Numbered from the stretch's first letter, positions 7,438-16,493 are shown. The stretch: DNA of 64,000 bases from Nocardioides sp. Root190 (GCF_001428565.1 NZ_LMIA01000010.1:494306-558305); one strand, 5' to 3'. Notes: a model not told the origin generated them from the sequence alone. Program-made: numbers and translations.

Positions 7438-9090
7438 CTACGACGAGACGTCGAACTCGATGACGGCGACGGGGTTCTCGAACTCACTGATCTTCAGCGA
7501 CACCTGCAGCTGCCACGTACCCGCGGCGGGCAGGACCACGGAGGCGGAGTAGATGCCGGGGCCGGCGGAGGTCGCGGGCAGGGCGCCGAGGTCGACCTCG
7601 CCGCTGGACAGACGTAGGCGCGGGGCCTCGAAGCCCTCGGTGGGGGCGCCGGTGGCGTCGACGATCTCCACGGTGACGGTGCTCGGTCCCGTGCGGGGCG
7701 GGGCGATGGTGCCGCGGACCGTGAGTCCGCCGAGCAGCGCCGTACGGACCTCCGGCTCCGCGGGCACGGAGCTGACGGCGGACGCGGGGGCCGGCTCGGG
7801 ACTGCGGTCGACGAGGAAGCCGGTGACCAGCAGGACCGCGACCAGGACGCCCGCCTCGGCCGCGGTGGTGCGGACGAGGAGGTGGGCGCTGTCGCGGCGC
7901 TCGCGACGGCGAGAGGCGTCCTGCAGCCGGGGCACCAGGGCGAAACGGTTCCACGCGGCGATCAGGACCGCGATCAGTGCGGCGAGGATCTTCACGAGCA
8001 GCAGACGGCCGTAGCCGGTCTCGAAGAGCACGCTCCACGAGCCCGCGACCCGCCAGGCGAGGAAGGCACCGGTGATCACCAGCGCGACCAGGACGCCGGC
8101 GGCCACGACGGAGAAGCGGGCCAGCACCTCCGCCGCGAGGGTACGGCGACCGCCGAGGTCCGGCAGCACGAGCACCAGTGCCACCAGACCGCCCAGCCAC
8201 ACGCTGCCCGCCACCAGGTGGAGCATGTCGGCGCCGACCGCGAGCACCTCCGGTGTCGCGGCCCGGGTGTGGCCGGTGAGGGCGGGCGCGCAGGCAGCGA
8301 CCCCGCAGGCCACGAGGGCGACGACCCGGCGTGGGCGGTCGATCAGTCCTCTCCCGAGCAGCACGACTGCCAGGCTGACACCGAGGACGACGGTGGCCGT
8401 GACGACGTACTCCAGCGGGTCGAGTGCCGCCCAGGTCGAGCCCTTGGCGAGCGCGCCGACGCCGGAGCCGATCTGGTAGACGGCGGTGAGCGGGATCCCG
8501 AGCAGCCAGGCGATCGCGGCAGTGACGGCGCCGACGCGCGCGGCCCGCACGAGGCGGGCGCGGGCCCGGTCCGCGAGGTGGTGGCCGGGCAGGAAGAGCA
8601 CCACGAAGGCGACCAGGCCGGTGCTGAGCAGCAGCGCGACGTAGCCGGCCCATGCGGCGACGCTGAGCAACCAGGGCGGTCCGGTGGACTCGTCCCCGGT
8701 GACCGGTGGCGCCACGACCTGCGCACTCGGCGCACCGATGCTGAACGCGAGAGATCCGCTGATCGGGTGGCCGTCCTCGGACACGACGCGCCACACCACG
8801 ACGAGGGTGCCGGTGCCGAGGTCGTCGCCCAGGTCCACCTCGAGCTCGGATCCGCGGGCGGTCGGATCGGCGTCGAGCTCCTCGCCCTCCGCGTCGAAGA
8901 TCCGGACGCCGTCGGGGACCAGCGAGACGTGCTCGCTGAAGGTGAACCGGAGCGAGTCCGGGGCCTCGGTGAGGACGGCACCCTGGGCGGGGTCGGAGCT
9001 GACCAGGGTGGCGTGCGCCTGTGCCGGGGAGGGCACGGCCAGCAGGAGAGCGATGGCGGCCAGGAGAAGCGCCAGCAGCCGTCGTTTCAC
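7438..9090 (-). CDS. CopC-CopD fusion, copper-binding membrane protein
   Basis: A 550-residue fusion of a periplasmic-type CopC domain and a CopD membrane domain, as in Bacillus YcnJ. The start is GTG 9090, followed by a signal sequence (RRLLALLLAAIALLLAVPSPAQA). The mature protein begins HATLVSSDPA, where the N-terminal His is the copper-binding amine/His of CopC, with a second copper-site region at VSEDGHPISG. From residue about 150 there are eight or more hydrophobic helices (CopD domain). A soluble Ig-like tail (residues about 440-550) follows. The family takes up or handles copper outside the membrane. The divergent promoter region carries GAACC/GTTCA half-sites like the locus's proposed IclR operator. 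Confidence 0.88.
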   Translation of the reverse strand: MKRRLLALLLAAIALLLAVPSPAQAHATLVSSDPAQGAVLTEAPDSLRFTFSEHVSLVPDGVRIFDAEGEELDADPTARGSELEVDLGDDLGTGTLVVVWRVVSEDGHPISGSLAFSIGAPSAQVVAPPVTGDESTGPPWLLSVAAWAGYVALLLSTGLVAFVVLFLPGHHLADRARARLVRAARVGAVTAAIAWLLGIPLTAVYQIGSGVGALAKGSTWAALDPLEYVVTATVVLGVSLAVVLLGRGLIDRPRRVVALVACGVAACAPALTGHTRAATPEVLAVGADMLHLVAGSVWLGGLVALVLVLPDLGGRRTLAAEVLARFSVVAAGVLVALVITGAFLAWRVAGSWSVLFETGYGRLLLVKILAALIAVLIAAWNRFALVPRLQDASRRRERRDSAHLLVRTTAAEAGVLVAVLLVTGFLVDRSPEPAPASAVSSVPAEPEVRTALLGGLTVRGTIAPPRTGPSTVTVEIVDATGAPTEGFEAPRLRLSSGEVDLGALPATSAGPGIYSASVVLPAAGTWQLQVSLKISEFENPVAVIEFDVSS

Positions 9091-9096
9091 CCGCTC

Positions 9097-9125
9097 ACTG
9101 AATCAGCAGGCTGAACCAGTGTCAA
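9097..9125 (-). promoter_or_regulatory. promoter of copCD
   Basis: On the minus strand TTGACA (9125-9120), a 17-base spacer and TTCAGT (9102-9097) precede the GTG start at 9090 by six bases, implying a leaderless message. A GAACCAGT half-site at 9113-9120 lies inside the promoter. Confidence 0.45.
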
Positions 9126-9164
9126 GGACATGAACAATCGCTGGCCTTCGCCCCGCAAGCGCCC

Positions 9165-9187
9165 TAGACTGGTTCAACATATCGAAC
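9165..9187 (+). promoter_or_regulatory. -10 box and operator-like palindrome of the tautomerase gene
   Basis: TAGACT (9165-9170) is a good -10 box. GTTCAACATATCGAAC (9172-9187) overlaps the expected start site, and its arms extend to TGGTTC/GAACCA. It has the same GTTCR-N6-YGAAC geometry as sites at 15313, 25016 and 26001. Confidence 0.5.
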
Positions 9188-9226
9188 CAAGGTCGTCACC
9201 GTGGACGGCCCACCGAGAGGACCGTC

Positions 9227-9454
9227 ATGCCCAACATCACCGTCGAGCTCCTGGCCGGCCGCACCATCGAGCAGCGCCGCGCGTTCGCGGCCGCCGTGGC
9301 CGACCAGGCCGTCGACATCCTCGGCGCCCGTCGCCAGGACGTCCGGATGGTCTTCAGCGAGATCACCCCGGACATCGTCGCCAACGGCGGCGTGCTGGCC
9401 AGCGAGGACGACAGCCGCGCGGGCGTCGTCGCCGCCCTGGCGGACGGCTCCTGA
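9227..9454 (+). CDS. 4-oxalocrotonate tautomerase family protein
   Basis: A 75-residue protein of the 4-oxalocrotonate tautomerase superfamily. After removal of Met the N-terminus is Pro (MPNITVELLAGRTIEQRR), the catalytic base of the family, with the conserved GRT/Arg at positions 11-12 and a second Arg near 39 (RQDVRMVFSEI). Such enzymes catalyse keto-enol tautomerisation of 2-hydroxymuconate-type or other oxo acids; substrate here unknown. A GAGAGGA ribosome site lies about ten bases upstream of the ATG. It is divergent from copCD and followed by a strong terminator. Confidence 0.88.
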   Translation: MPNITVELLAGRTIEQRRAFAAAVADQAVDILGARRQDVRMVFSEITPDIVANGGVLASEDDSRAGVVAALADGS

Positions 9455-9474
9455 CCGACCCGCTCCCCCACGTC

Positions 9475-9506
9475 GAACGCCCCGGTCCTCACGGACCGGG
9501 GCGTTC
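9475..9506 (+). terminator. rho-independent-type terminator after the tautomerase gene
   Basis: Perfect 14-bp stem GAACGCCCCGGTCC / GGACCGGGGCGTTC with a TCAC loop, followed by a GT-rich stretch (GTGGTTGTCGTTCG). It starts 20 bases after the tautomerase stop. Confidence 0.85.
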
Positions 9507-9556
9507 GTGGTTGTCGTTCGTCCGGCGGGGCCGGGAGGGATGCCCCCGCGGGGGAT

Positions 9557-9600
9557 GTCATGCGAACTGGCTACCCGGACGACCACTTCGCATGACTTCC
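9557..9600. repeat. palindrome-ended 44-bp repeat, copy 1
   Basis: Begins GTCATGCGAA and has TTCGCATGAC near its right end, a perfect 10-bp inverted pair. It recurs at 9630-9673 with two differences. The stop of the galactose-oxidase-like gene lies inside this copy. Confidence 0.9.
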
Positions 9601-12600
9601 CCGGGAAGCGGATCGCCCACCCGCGGAACGTCATACGAACTGGCTGCCCGGACGACCACTTCGCATGACTTCCGCCGCACGGACGGGGCCACCTCGAGCG
9701 AGACGACGGCGTGGGCCCGCAGGACAAGCCTGCGGGCCCACGCCTCCTTGACGGCGCCGGCCAGGAGGGTGCTGCCGGCGTAGACGACGCGCACCTTCTG
9801 CTTGCCGACCCGCGTCGCCTTCGGCAGGCGGATCGTGACCTTGCCGGCGCTGTTGACGCGCCCGCTCACGACCTTGCCGTTGAAGGCCACCCGGACGATC
9901 CCGCTGACCGCGACCCCGGACGGGGGTACGACGGCCACGACGATGCTGCGCACGGTTCCGCGCTTGATCGTCGTCGGCACCGCGAGGCGTACGACGGGCA
10001 CTGCCTTGCGGACCGACACCTTGAGCGTCGACGTCGACGCCGCATGGGTGCCGTCGCCGAGGTAGCGGAGGGTGACCGTGCGCGTGCCGGGGAGCAGCGA
10101 GCGGAGCGGCAGCGACAACGTCGCCCTGCCGTTCGCGATCGTTCCCGTGGTCAGCAGCTTGGAGCCGTACCTCGCCTCGACCTTGCCGGTCGCCGTCGAC
10201 GGGGTGAGCGTGGCAGTGATGGTGCCGCGCTTGCCGTAGACGAACGCCGGAGCCGATCCCTTGACCGTGGTGGCCGTCGGGTCCGGATCCTCCTCCACCG
10301 TGATGCTCACCGTCACCGGCGCCGACTCCGACGAGCCGTCGGTCGCCCGGTAGGTGAAGGTGTCGGTGCCGGAGAAGCCGGCGTCGGGTGCGTAGGTGAA
10401 CGAGCCGTTCGCCGCGAGGTCGACCTCACCGTGCTCCGGCTGGGTCACCCCCGTGGTCGTCAGGTCGTCGCCGTCCGCGTCGGTGTCGTTGGCAAGGACT
10501 CCCGGTGCTGCCACCGTGAGCTCCTCGCCCTCGCCGACCGAGTACTCGTCCGCGTTGCCCACCGGAGCGGCATTGGGGAACGGGTTCTCGTTGAGGTCGG
10601 TGACCTGCTCGGCCGTGAGCTCGTAGCCGAACATCCGGAAGTCGTCGACCAGTCCGTCGAACCTCGGGTCGGGCCAGCTGGTGCCGCCGAGGAAGTTCGC
10701 GGTCGTCTGGCCGTTGACCCCGACGTCACCGATACCGAGGGTGAAGTCGTTGCGGGTCCCGACCAGCTGGCCGTCGAAGTAGAGCTTCCCGGTGGAGCCG
10801 CTCATCGTGAACACCACGTGCGTCCACTCGTTCAGAGGCAGGTCGTTGCCACCACCGAGGGTGAGACGTTCCTGGGCAGCGACGCCCGGGGCCTTGAACG
10901 TGGCCGCGAACCCGGTGGGGCCGTTGGCCTGCGTGGAGGACTGCAGCAGGAAGAACGTGTCCGTGCTGCTGCCGATCTGGAGGAGCGGCACCCAGTTGGG
11001 CAGGGCGTCGGGCCGTGCCCACACCGAGACGGAGAACTCCTCCTCCATGCCGGCCTGGATGTTGTCGGGCAGCTTGACGTGGCTGCCCGTTCCGGAGCCA
11101 CCGCCCGGGAGGTTGACGCCGGCGCCGTACTTGCCGTTCGCCGTCCATCCGGTCTGGCCCTGCAGCTGCGCAGCGCCGACCGAGGAGTCGAGACCGCTGT
11201 TGGCGGCCGTCGTCCCCGTGCCCTCGTCGAGCGTGTAGTGGATCGGCGTTCCCTCGCCCGGCGGCGGACGCTCGACGGTGTGGCTCACCGTCGCGCGGGA
11301 GTCCCGCCACCCGTCGGCTGCGACGAAGCGCACCTCGATCTCGTGCTCGCCGGGGCTGAGCGTGAGCTCGGGGAAGGACGCGTCGCCGGCAGCGAGCGCC
11401 ACCTGGTCGCCGACCCGCTTGCCGTCGACCCAGAGCTCGGCAGAGCCCTCGGCGTCGGCGGCGGCCTCGTCCTGGACCGATGCGGAGACCGTGACCGGCG
11501 CCGCGAACGGCGACGGGGACTCGGGCTCCACGGTGACCGTGGTGGTCGTGCGCAGGGCCGCCCCCTCGTCGTACAACGCCGACACGTCGTCGCCCGAGAG
11601 CGCCGCGGTGTAGAGGCGTACGTCGTCCATCCGGGCGTCGAGCGCGGGGTCCGGGAACCCGTTGCGGCCCAGCCAGTTGTTGGACGTCGGACCGACATCG
11701 GTCATGTCGATCGTCAGGTCGGCGCGCTGTGCGATCTGCTGGCCGTCGAGGTAGAGCGTTCCGGTGCCGCCGTCGCGGGTGAACACGACGTGGTTCCACT
11801 TGCCTGCCGCCACGTCCTTGACCGGGTTGGCGTAGACGCGCTCCTGCGTCGGGCTTCCCTTGGCCTTGAACGTCGCCGCGAGGCCGGTGCCACCGGAGGC
11901 CTGCGTCTGCATCTGGATCTGGAAGAAGCTGCCTGCCCCCTCGAGACCGTCACCGATGTGGAACATGCCGATCCAGTTGGCCTTGGCGTCCGGACGGACC
12001 CAGAAGGACGTCGTGAAGGCGTCCTCGCCCTGGAGCAGGTTGTCGGGCAGGTCCACCGCGTTGGCGTTGGTGCCGCCGGGCAGGTCCACCCCCTTGCCGA
12101 AGACGCCGTCCTCGGTCCAGCCCGCATCGCCCGTCAGCGTCGCTGCGCCGATCGTCGCGTCCGAGCCGGTGTTGGCCGCCGAGGTCCCCGTTCCCTCGGA
12201 GAACTCGTAGTGGACCGGGGCCTCGTCGACACCGGGGTCGGTGCCGATCAGGACCAGGTCGTCGACCATGAGGCCGCCACCACTGCCGGAACCGGCGAGG
12301 GTGAGGGTCTCGGTCCGCGCGGACGCGGTGAAGGTCTCGACCCAGGTCTTGTAGGTGACCCGGTTGCCCTGCGAGGGCGTGTCGGTCCCCGCCGTGATCG
12401 TCGCGTCGAGGTCACCGACCCGGAGCGAGGCGTTCGCGGGTCCGTCACCGGCCGCCGATCGACTGTCCCGTGCGTAGCGCAGGGAGACGCGGTACTCGCG
12501 CCCCGGATCGAGCCCGGTGAGCTTGCGCTCGAGGCTGCCGGCGTTGCCGAGGGCGAGCTGGTAGCCGGTCAGGCCGAGGCCACCCTGGCTGGGAGCCGTG

Positions 12601-15182
12601 CCCCGGATCAGCTGGACCGGGTTCTCGATGGCCCACGGAGCCATCCGGCCGTTGCCGGTGGTCACGTCGATGACGGTCGGCGGGTTGGCCGAGCGCCACT
12701 CCGTCGGCAGCTTCGGGTACTCGAACTGGTCGACCACCTTGGGCGTGCGCTGGTCCATCTTGACCGAGGGGTCGATGTCCACGATCTTCGCGACCGACGG
12801 GGTGCCGTCGGCGTCGAAGACGAAGAGCATGTACGACCCCGGAGGTGCATACGTGCCGTCCTCGGGCGCCGTGATCGACAGCGCACCACCGGACTGGGTG
12901 AACTCCAGGTCCTGGAAGTTCTGGTCGTTGTTGAACCCGTGCGTCACCGAGCCGTTGCGGACCAGCGTGACCCGGGAGACCGCGCCGGACACGTTGGCGC
13001 CGAAGGTGCCGTCGTAGCCGAGCTTCTTCGGGGCGTTGGTGAGCACCGGCCGCTCGGCGAGCTGCGCGCCGTCGTACAGGTACGACGGGGAGTAGTACTC
13101 GACGTCGGTGTAGTTGCGCGGACCGGGGGCGCCGCCGCCACCGATCATGATCCGGCCGTCCGGCAGGAGCAGCGCGGAAGAGTGGTAGAGCCGTGCGTGC
13201 TCGTAAGGCGCCTCCACGGCGGTCCAGGTGTCGGTGTCGGGGTCCCAGACCTCGGCGGTGGTGACGTAGCCACCGTCGCCGTTGTTCTCGCGGCTGCCGC
13301 CGGTGACGAGGACGTCGCCGTCGGGCAGGATCGTGGCCGTCGGCCAGTGCCGCTGGTACTTCATCGGCGAGGTCGCCTGGACGACCGGGTTGGCCGTGCC
13401 ACCGGTGATGTCGACCGTGAAGCCGGCGCGCGCGCCGGCAGGTCCGCCACCGTTGGACCACCAGCCGCCACCGACCTGCAGGATCTTGCCGGGCCGGTAC
13501 ATCGCGGCCGTCGAGGTCGCGCCGACCGGGTTGCCGAGGCCACCCTGGTTGGCGACGCCGCCGGGCAGGGTGCCCCGCAGGGTCAGCTCGCCGTCACCGC
13601 TCGGGTCCAGCTCGAACATCTGCGTGCCGCTGATGTTGAACAGGTTGCCGCTGCCGGGGGCGACGAAGGCCCGCGGGTACCACCAGCGGTTCTCGTCGGC
13701 ACCTGCGTGGTCCGCGCCGCCGTCGCCGTACGCCGCGCCGCTGGTCGCGCCGGTGAGCAGCTTCCAGCCGGAGCCCTCGTCGGGCCGGTAGACCTCGGGG
13801 GTCAGCACACCGGGACCGCCGGGGCCGCCGCGCAGGCTGCCGCCCTGGACGACGATCTCGCCGTTGGGCATCGTCGTTCCGGTGGGGTACCAGCGCGGGA
13901 TGTTCATCGGCGCCTCGTCGGTGAGGCCCGTGCCGGTGCTGTAGTTGGTGACACCGATGGCGGCGTCGTTCGGGGCGTTGCCACCGAGCGAGTCGTCACC
14001 GCCGACCGTCATGACCGACTTGCGGTGCGGGTTCTGCACCTGCATCGAGCAGAAGAGGTCGGTGTAGGTCGAGTTCGGGGAGAGGCCGTCGCGGTAGTTC
14101 TGCAGGGTCCGCTCCACGGAGGGGTCCCACACGTCGAACTCGGTCTGGCCGCCCTGCGTGATGCAGCTGTTGCCGGTCCAGTCGAACGGGGTGGTGTCGG
14201 TGCACCCGCTCGAGACGCTGCCGAAGGACTGCACCTTGCCGTCGGCGGTGAGGGACATGTTGATCGGCATCAGCGGCCACGGCGTCACGCCGCTCCACGC
14301 ACCGTTCTCGTCCTTCGGCGGCGGCGAGCAGTCGGCCGGGAGCAGGCCGGAGGCGTAGGCCAGGCCGTTGCGCAGCTGCGTGCGGATCGGGGCCTCGGAG
14401 TACGCCGTGCCCTCGTGACCCATGCCGGTGTACCAGGAGCGACCGGCGTCGATCGTCTGGCACCAGGTGATCGGGTGGTTGGTGCCCTGGCGTCCGCCGC
14501 CGTACGACGACTCGTCGGCCGACAGGATCGTGCGCACATTGGGCGCGGGGTTGACGGTCCAGTCGTACCACTCGTCGCTGCGGGTGAACTCGGCCGGCAG
14601 ACCCGCGGCGAGCGGGTGCGTGGCGTCGTTGACGACGACCTTGCCGGGGCGCACGGCCGGGTTCTCCGGGTGGCCCTCCGACATGGCGCCGACGAGGCGG
14701 GCGTAGAACGGGTTCACGTCGTGCTCGCTCTGGCCCACGGACCAACCGGCGTAGTGGAGGCCCATGTAGCCACCGCCACCGCGGATGTAGTCCTCGAGCG
14801 CCTGGCGCTGTGCGGTGTTGAACAGCACGCCGCCGGTCTGGGCGAACACCACGGCGTCCGTGGTCGCCAGGTTGGCGGCCGTGAAGGCTGCCGGGTCCTG
14901 GGTCTCCTGGACCTCGAGGGTCTGGTCGTACTCGGTCGCGACGTTGGCCGCGAGCTCCTTCACAGCGATCCGGGCCTGGACGTGCGAGGCGTGGAAGTTG
15001 TCCTTGTAGAAGAGAAGGACGCGCAGCGTGGCGTCGTCCTCGGCTGCCGCAGCGGGCTGCGCCAGCGCTCCGGCGAGCGGAAGCGCCACTGCCGTCGCGA
15101 CGAAGGCCGCGAAGGAGTGGGCGACCAGGCGCCGGGAGCGGTGACGGAGCCGGGAGCGGAGTGACCTGCGATGCAGTGTCAT
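9558..15182 (-). CDS. secreted ThuA / galactose-oxidase-like / LamG multidomain protein
   Basis: A 1,874-residue secreted protein. After a basic signal sequence (residues 1-48, ending QPAAAA) come a ThuA domain (about 53-275), a kelch-type copper-radical oxidase with a DUF1929 Ig-like end (about 295-815), a carbohydrate-binding-like region (815-985), LamG domains (about 995-1207 and 1315-1537) with an Ig-like segment between, a cadherin-like VLANDTDADGDD domain (near 1550) and Big-type Ig repeats to about 1827. All galactose/glyoxal oxidase copper residues seem present: Cys in LFCSM (377), Tyr in RWYPTG (430), Tyr-His in RLYHSSALLLPDG (664) and His in THGFNNDQ (746). It should oxidise a primary alcohol or aldehyde on sugars, releasing H2O2. 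GGGGATC precedes the ATG. The last ~40 codons run into intergenic repeats. Confidence 0.88.
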   Translation of the reverse strand: MTLHRRSLRSRLRHRSRRLVAHSFAAFVATAVALPLAGALAQPAAAAEDDATLRVLLFYKDNFHASHVQARIAVKELAANVATEYDQTLEVQETQDPAAFTAANLATTDAVVFAQTGGVLFNTAQRQALEDYIRGGGGYMGLHYAGWSVGQSEHDVNPFYARLVGAMSEGHPENPAVRPGKVVVNDATHPLAAGLPAEFTRSDEWYDWTVNPAPNVRTILSADESSYGGGRQGTNHPITWCQTIDAGRSWYTGMGHEGTAYSEAPIRTQLRNGLAYASGLLPADCSPPPKDENGAWSGVTPWPLMPINMSLTADGKVQSFGSVSSGCTDTTPFDWTGNSCITQGGQTEFDVWDPSVERTLQNYRDGLSPNSTYTDLFCSMQVQNPHRKSVMTVGGDDSLGGNAPNDAAIGVTNYSTGTGLTDEAPMNIPRWYPTGTTMPNGEIVVQGGSLRGGPGGPGVLTPEVYRPDEGSGWKLLTGATSGAAYGDGGADHAGADENRWWYPRAFVAPGSGNLFNISGTQMFELDPSGDGELTLRGTLPGGVANQGGLGNPVGATSTAAMYRPGKILQVGGGWWSNGGGPAGARAGFTVDITGGTANPVVQATSPMKYQRHWPTATILPDGDVLVTGGSRENNGDGGYVTTAEVWDPDTDTWTAVEAPYEHARLYHSSALLLPDGRIMIGGGGAPGPRNYTDVEYYSPSYLYDGAQLAERPVLTNAPKKLGYDGTFGANVSGAVSRVTLVRNGSVTHGFNNDQNFQDLEFTQSGGALSITAPEDGTYAPPGSYMLFVFDADGTPSVAKIVDIDPSVKMDQRTPKVVDQFEYPKLPTEWRSANPPTVIDVTTGNGRMAPWAIENPVQLIRGTAPSQGGLGLTGYQLALGNAGSLERKLTGLDPGREYRVSLRYARDSRSAAGDGPANASLRVGDLDATITAGTDTPSQGNRVTYKTWVETFTASARTETLTLAGSGSGGGLMVDDLVLIGTDPGVDEAPVHYEFSEGTGTSAANTGSDATIGAATLTGDAGWTEDGVFGKGVDLPGGTNANAVDLPDNLLQGEDAFTTSFWVRPDAKANWIGMFHIGDGLEGAGSFFQIQMQTQASGGTGLAATFKAKGSPTQERVYANPVKDVAAGKWNHVVFTRDGGTGTLYLDGQQIAQRADLTIDMTDVGPTSNNWLGRNGFPDPALDARMDDVRLYTAALSGDDVSALYDEGAALRTTTTVTVEPESPSPFAAPVTVSASVQDEAAADAEGSAELWVDGKRVGDQVALAAGDASFPELTLSPGEHEIEVRFVAADGWRDSRATVSHTVERPPPGEGTPIHYTLDEGTGTTAANSGLDSSVGAAQLQGQTGWTANGKYGAGVNLPGGGSGTGSHVKLPDNIQAGMEEEFSVSVWARPDALPNWVPLLQIGSSTDTFFLLQSSTQANGPTGFAATFKAPGVAAQERLTLGGGNDLPLNEWTHVVFTMSGSTGKLYFDGQLVGTRNDFTLGIGDVGVNGQTTANFLGGTSWPDPRFDGLVDDFRMFGYELTAEQVTDLNENPFPNAAPVGNADEYSVGEGEELTVAAPGVLANDTDADGDDLTTTGVTQPEHGEVDLAANGSFTYAPDAGFSGTDTFTYRATDGSSESAPVTVSITVEEDPDPTATTVKGSAPAFVYGKRGTITATLTPSTATGKVEARYGSKLLTTGTIANGRATLSLPLRSLLPGTRTVTLRYLGDGTHAASTSTLKVSVRKAVPVVRLAVPTTIKRGTVRSIVVAVVPPSGVAVSGIVRVAFNGKVVSGRVNSAGKVTIRLPKATRVGKQKVRVVYAGSTLLAGAVKEAWARRLVLRAHAVVSLEVAPSVRRKSCEVVVRAASSYDVPRVGDPLPGEVMRSGRPGSQFA
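9630..9673. repeat. palindrome-ended 44-bp repeat, copy 2
   Basis: Second copy of the element at 9557-9600, 73 bases away in the same orientation, with the pair TACGAA/TTCGCA in place of the perfect match. On the minus strand it is translated as part of the C-terminus of the galactose-oxidase-like protein. Confidence 0.9.
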
Positions 15183-15282
15183 CAGGGATCCCCTGTCTCG
15201 GGTTCGTGTTCACAGAGGTCCCCGAGGGTGGGGGGCCCCTGCCGGGACCGTATGACGGCCGTCACACAAATACAAGAACTAA

Positions 15283-15298
15283 GTCCATAAACGTGAAC
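15283..15298. promoter_or_regulatory. candidate IclR operator, upstream of the galactose-oxidase gene
   Basis: GTCCATAAACGTGAAC fits GTYCR-N6-YGAAM. It also shares its right half with a perfect inverted repeat, CGTGAACAA (15292-15300) / TTGTTCACG (15311-15319). About 100 bases upstream of the ATG at 15182. Confidence 0.5.
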
Positions 15299-15312
15299 AA
15301 ATGAGACAGGTT

Positions 15313-15328
15313 GTTCACGAGCATGAAC
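15313..15328. promoter_or_regulatory. candidate IclR operator, second site
   Basis: GTTCACGAGCATGAAC, arms extendable to TTGTTCA/TGAACAA. Spaced 30 bases from the site at 15283, about three helical turns, which would suit cooperative binding of a dimer pair. Confidence 0.55.
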
Positions 15329-15352
15329 AAAACGGGCCTGAAAACCGCTGAT

Positions 15353-16489
15353 TCAGCGACGCGTGCTGGCGTCGCCGCCGAGGGCGAGCGCACGGACCTC
15401 GGCCAGCGAGGCCATCGAGGTGTCCCCCGGTGTGCTCATCGCAAGCGCCCCGTGGGCTGCTCCCAGCTCCACGCACGCAGCGAGGTCCTCGCCGCCGAGC
15501 AGGCCGTAGGCGAGTCCGGCGGCGAAGCCGTCGCCGCCCCCGACCCGGTCCAGCACGCTCAGGTGCGGGCGGGACACCGAGACCGCCAGTCCGGCAGTCC
15601 GGGACCACGCCGCGCCCTGCCAGTCGTTGTCGTTGGCCGAGTGCACGGTGCGCCGCGTGCTCGCGACGACCTGCAGGCCGGGCAGCTGGTCGGCCAGCGC
15701 CTGCGCGTCGGCCGACAGTGCGTCGTACGGATCCGCGGCGGGGTCGGGCGGGGTCCAGGGTGCGTCGGGATCACCCCGACCGTCCTGTCCCAGGGCGCCC
15801 GAGAAGTCGGAGCGAGTGCCGATGAGGACGTCGACGTGCTGGACCAGGCGGTTGTTGAGGGCGCGCGCAGCGCCATGGCCGCCGCGATCGGCCCAGAGGC
15901 TGGGCCGGTAGTTCGTGTCGTAGGAGACGACCGTGCCGTGGGCGCGGGCCGAGGCCATGGCCTCGTGCGCCACTTCGGAGGTCGTCGCAGAGAGACCGGC
16001 GAAGACACCGCCGGTGTGCAGCCAGCGCACGCCGCGCCGGCCGAACAGGTCGTCCCAGTCGATCGTGCCGGGCGCGAGCTGGCTCACCGCCGTACCCGCG
16101 CGGTCGGAGACGCCCAGGGCCGAGCGCACGCCGAAGCCGCGCTCGGTGAAGTTCAGTCCGTTGCGGGACCGACGGCCCAGACCGTCGAAGTCCTCCCACC
16201 GGATCAACGAGGTGTCCACGCCACCGGCGCGCACCAGGCTCTCCACGAGCCGGCCCACCTCGTTGTCGACGAGCGCCGTGACCACGCCCGCCCTCAGCTC
16301 GAAGACACTGCTGAGGGCGCGGGCGAGATTGTACTCGCCCCCGCCCTCCCAGACGTCGAAGCGGCGCGCAGCCCGGATCCGGGTCTCCCCCGGGTCGAGG
16401 CGGAGCATCACCTCGCCCAGGGAGACCACGTCGAACGCGCAGTCCGCGACGGGCCGGGTCGCGATCACGGGGTCACCGACGTGGGTCAC
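15353..16489 (-). CDS. PfkB-family sugar kinase, probable 2-keto-3-deoxygluconate kinase
   Basis: A 378-residue PfkB kinase. The start is taken as GTG 16489, which follows a GGTGAG site and lies within five bases of the aldolase stop; the open frame upstream only reads the aldolase in another frame. Near the N-terminus is VVSLGEVMLRLDPGETR, then GGGEYNLARAL, the DTNYRPSLW segment of KDG-kinase-type enzymes, and the catalytic DRVGGGDGFAAGLAYGLL motif near the C-terminus, with Asp as the base. With KDPG aldolase directly upstream and KduI/KduD in the same locus, the expected reaction is 2-keto-3-deoxygluconate to KDPG. Somewhat longer than E. coli KdgK (309), with an insertion around ALGQDGRGDPDAPWTPP. 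Confidence 0.85.
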   Translation of the reverse strand: MTHVGDPVIATRPVADCAFDVVSLGEVMLRLDPGETRIRAARRFDVWEGGGEYNLARALSSVFELRAGVVTALVDNEVGRLVESLVRAGGVDTSLIRWEDFDGLGRRSRNGLNFTERGFGVRSALGVSDRAGTAVSQLAPGTIDWDDLFGRRGVRWLHTGGVFAGLSATTSEVAHEAMASARAHGTVVSYDTNYRPSLWADRGGHGAARALNNRLVQHVDVLIGTRSDFSGALGQDGRGDPDAPWTPPDPAADPYDALSADAQALADQLPGLQVVASTRRTVHSANDNDWQGAAWSRTAGLAVSVSRPHLSVLDRVGGGDGFAAGLAYGLLGGEDLAACVELGAAHGALAMSTPGDTSMASLAEVRALALGGDASTRR

Positions 16490-16493
16490 CAGC

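Noticed and set aside
9711..15164. A 1,817-codon open frame on the plus strand opposite the galactose-oxidase-like gene
   Set aside because: Composition is that of an antisense shadow in very GC-rich DNA (His/Gly/Arg/Asp-rich, no domain), while the minus strand encodes recognisable domains with a signal peptide.
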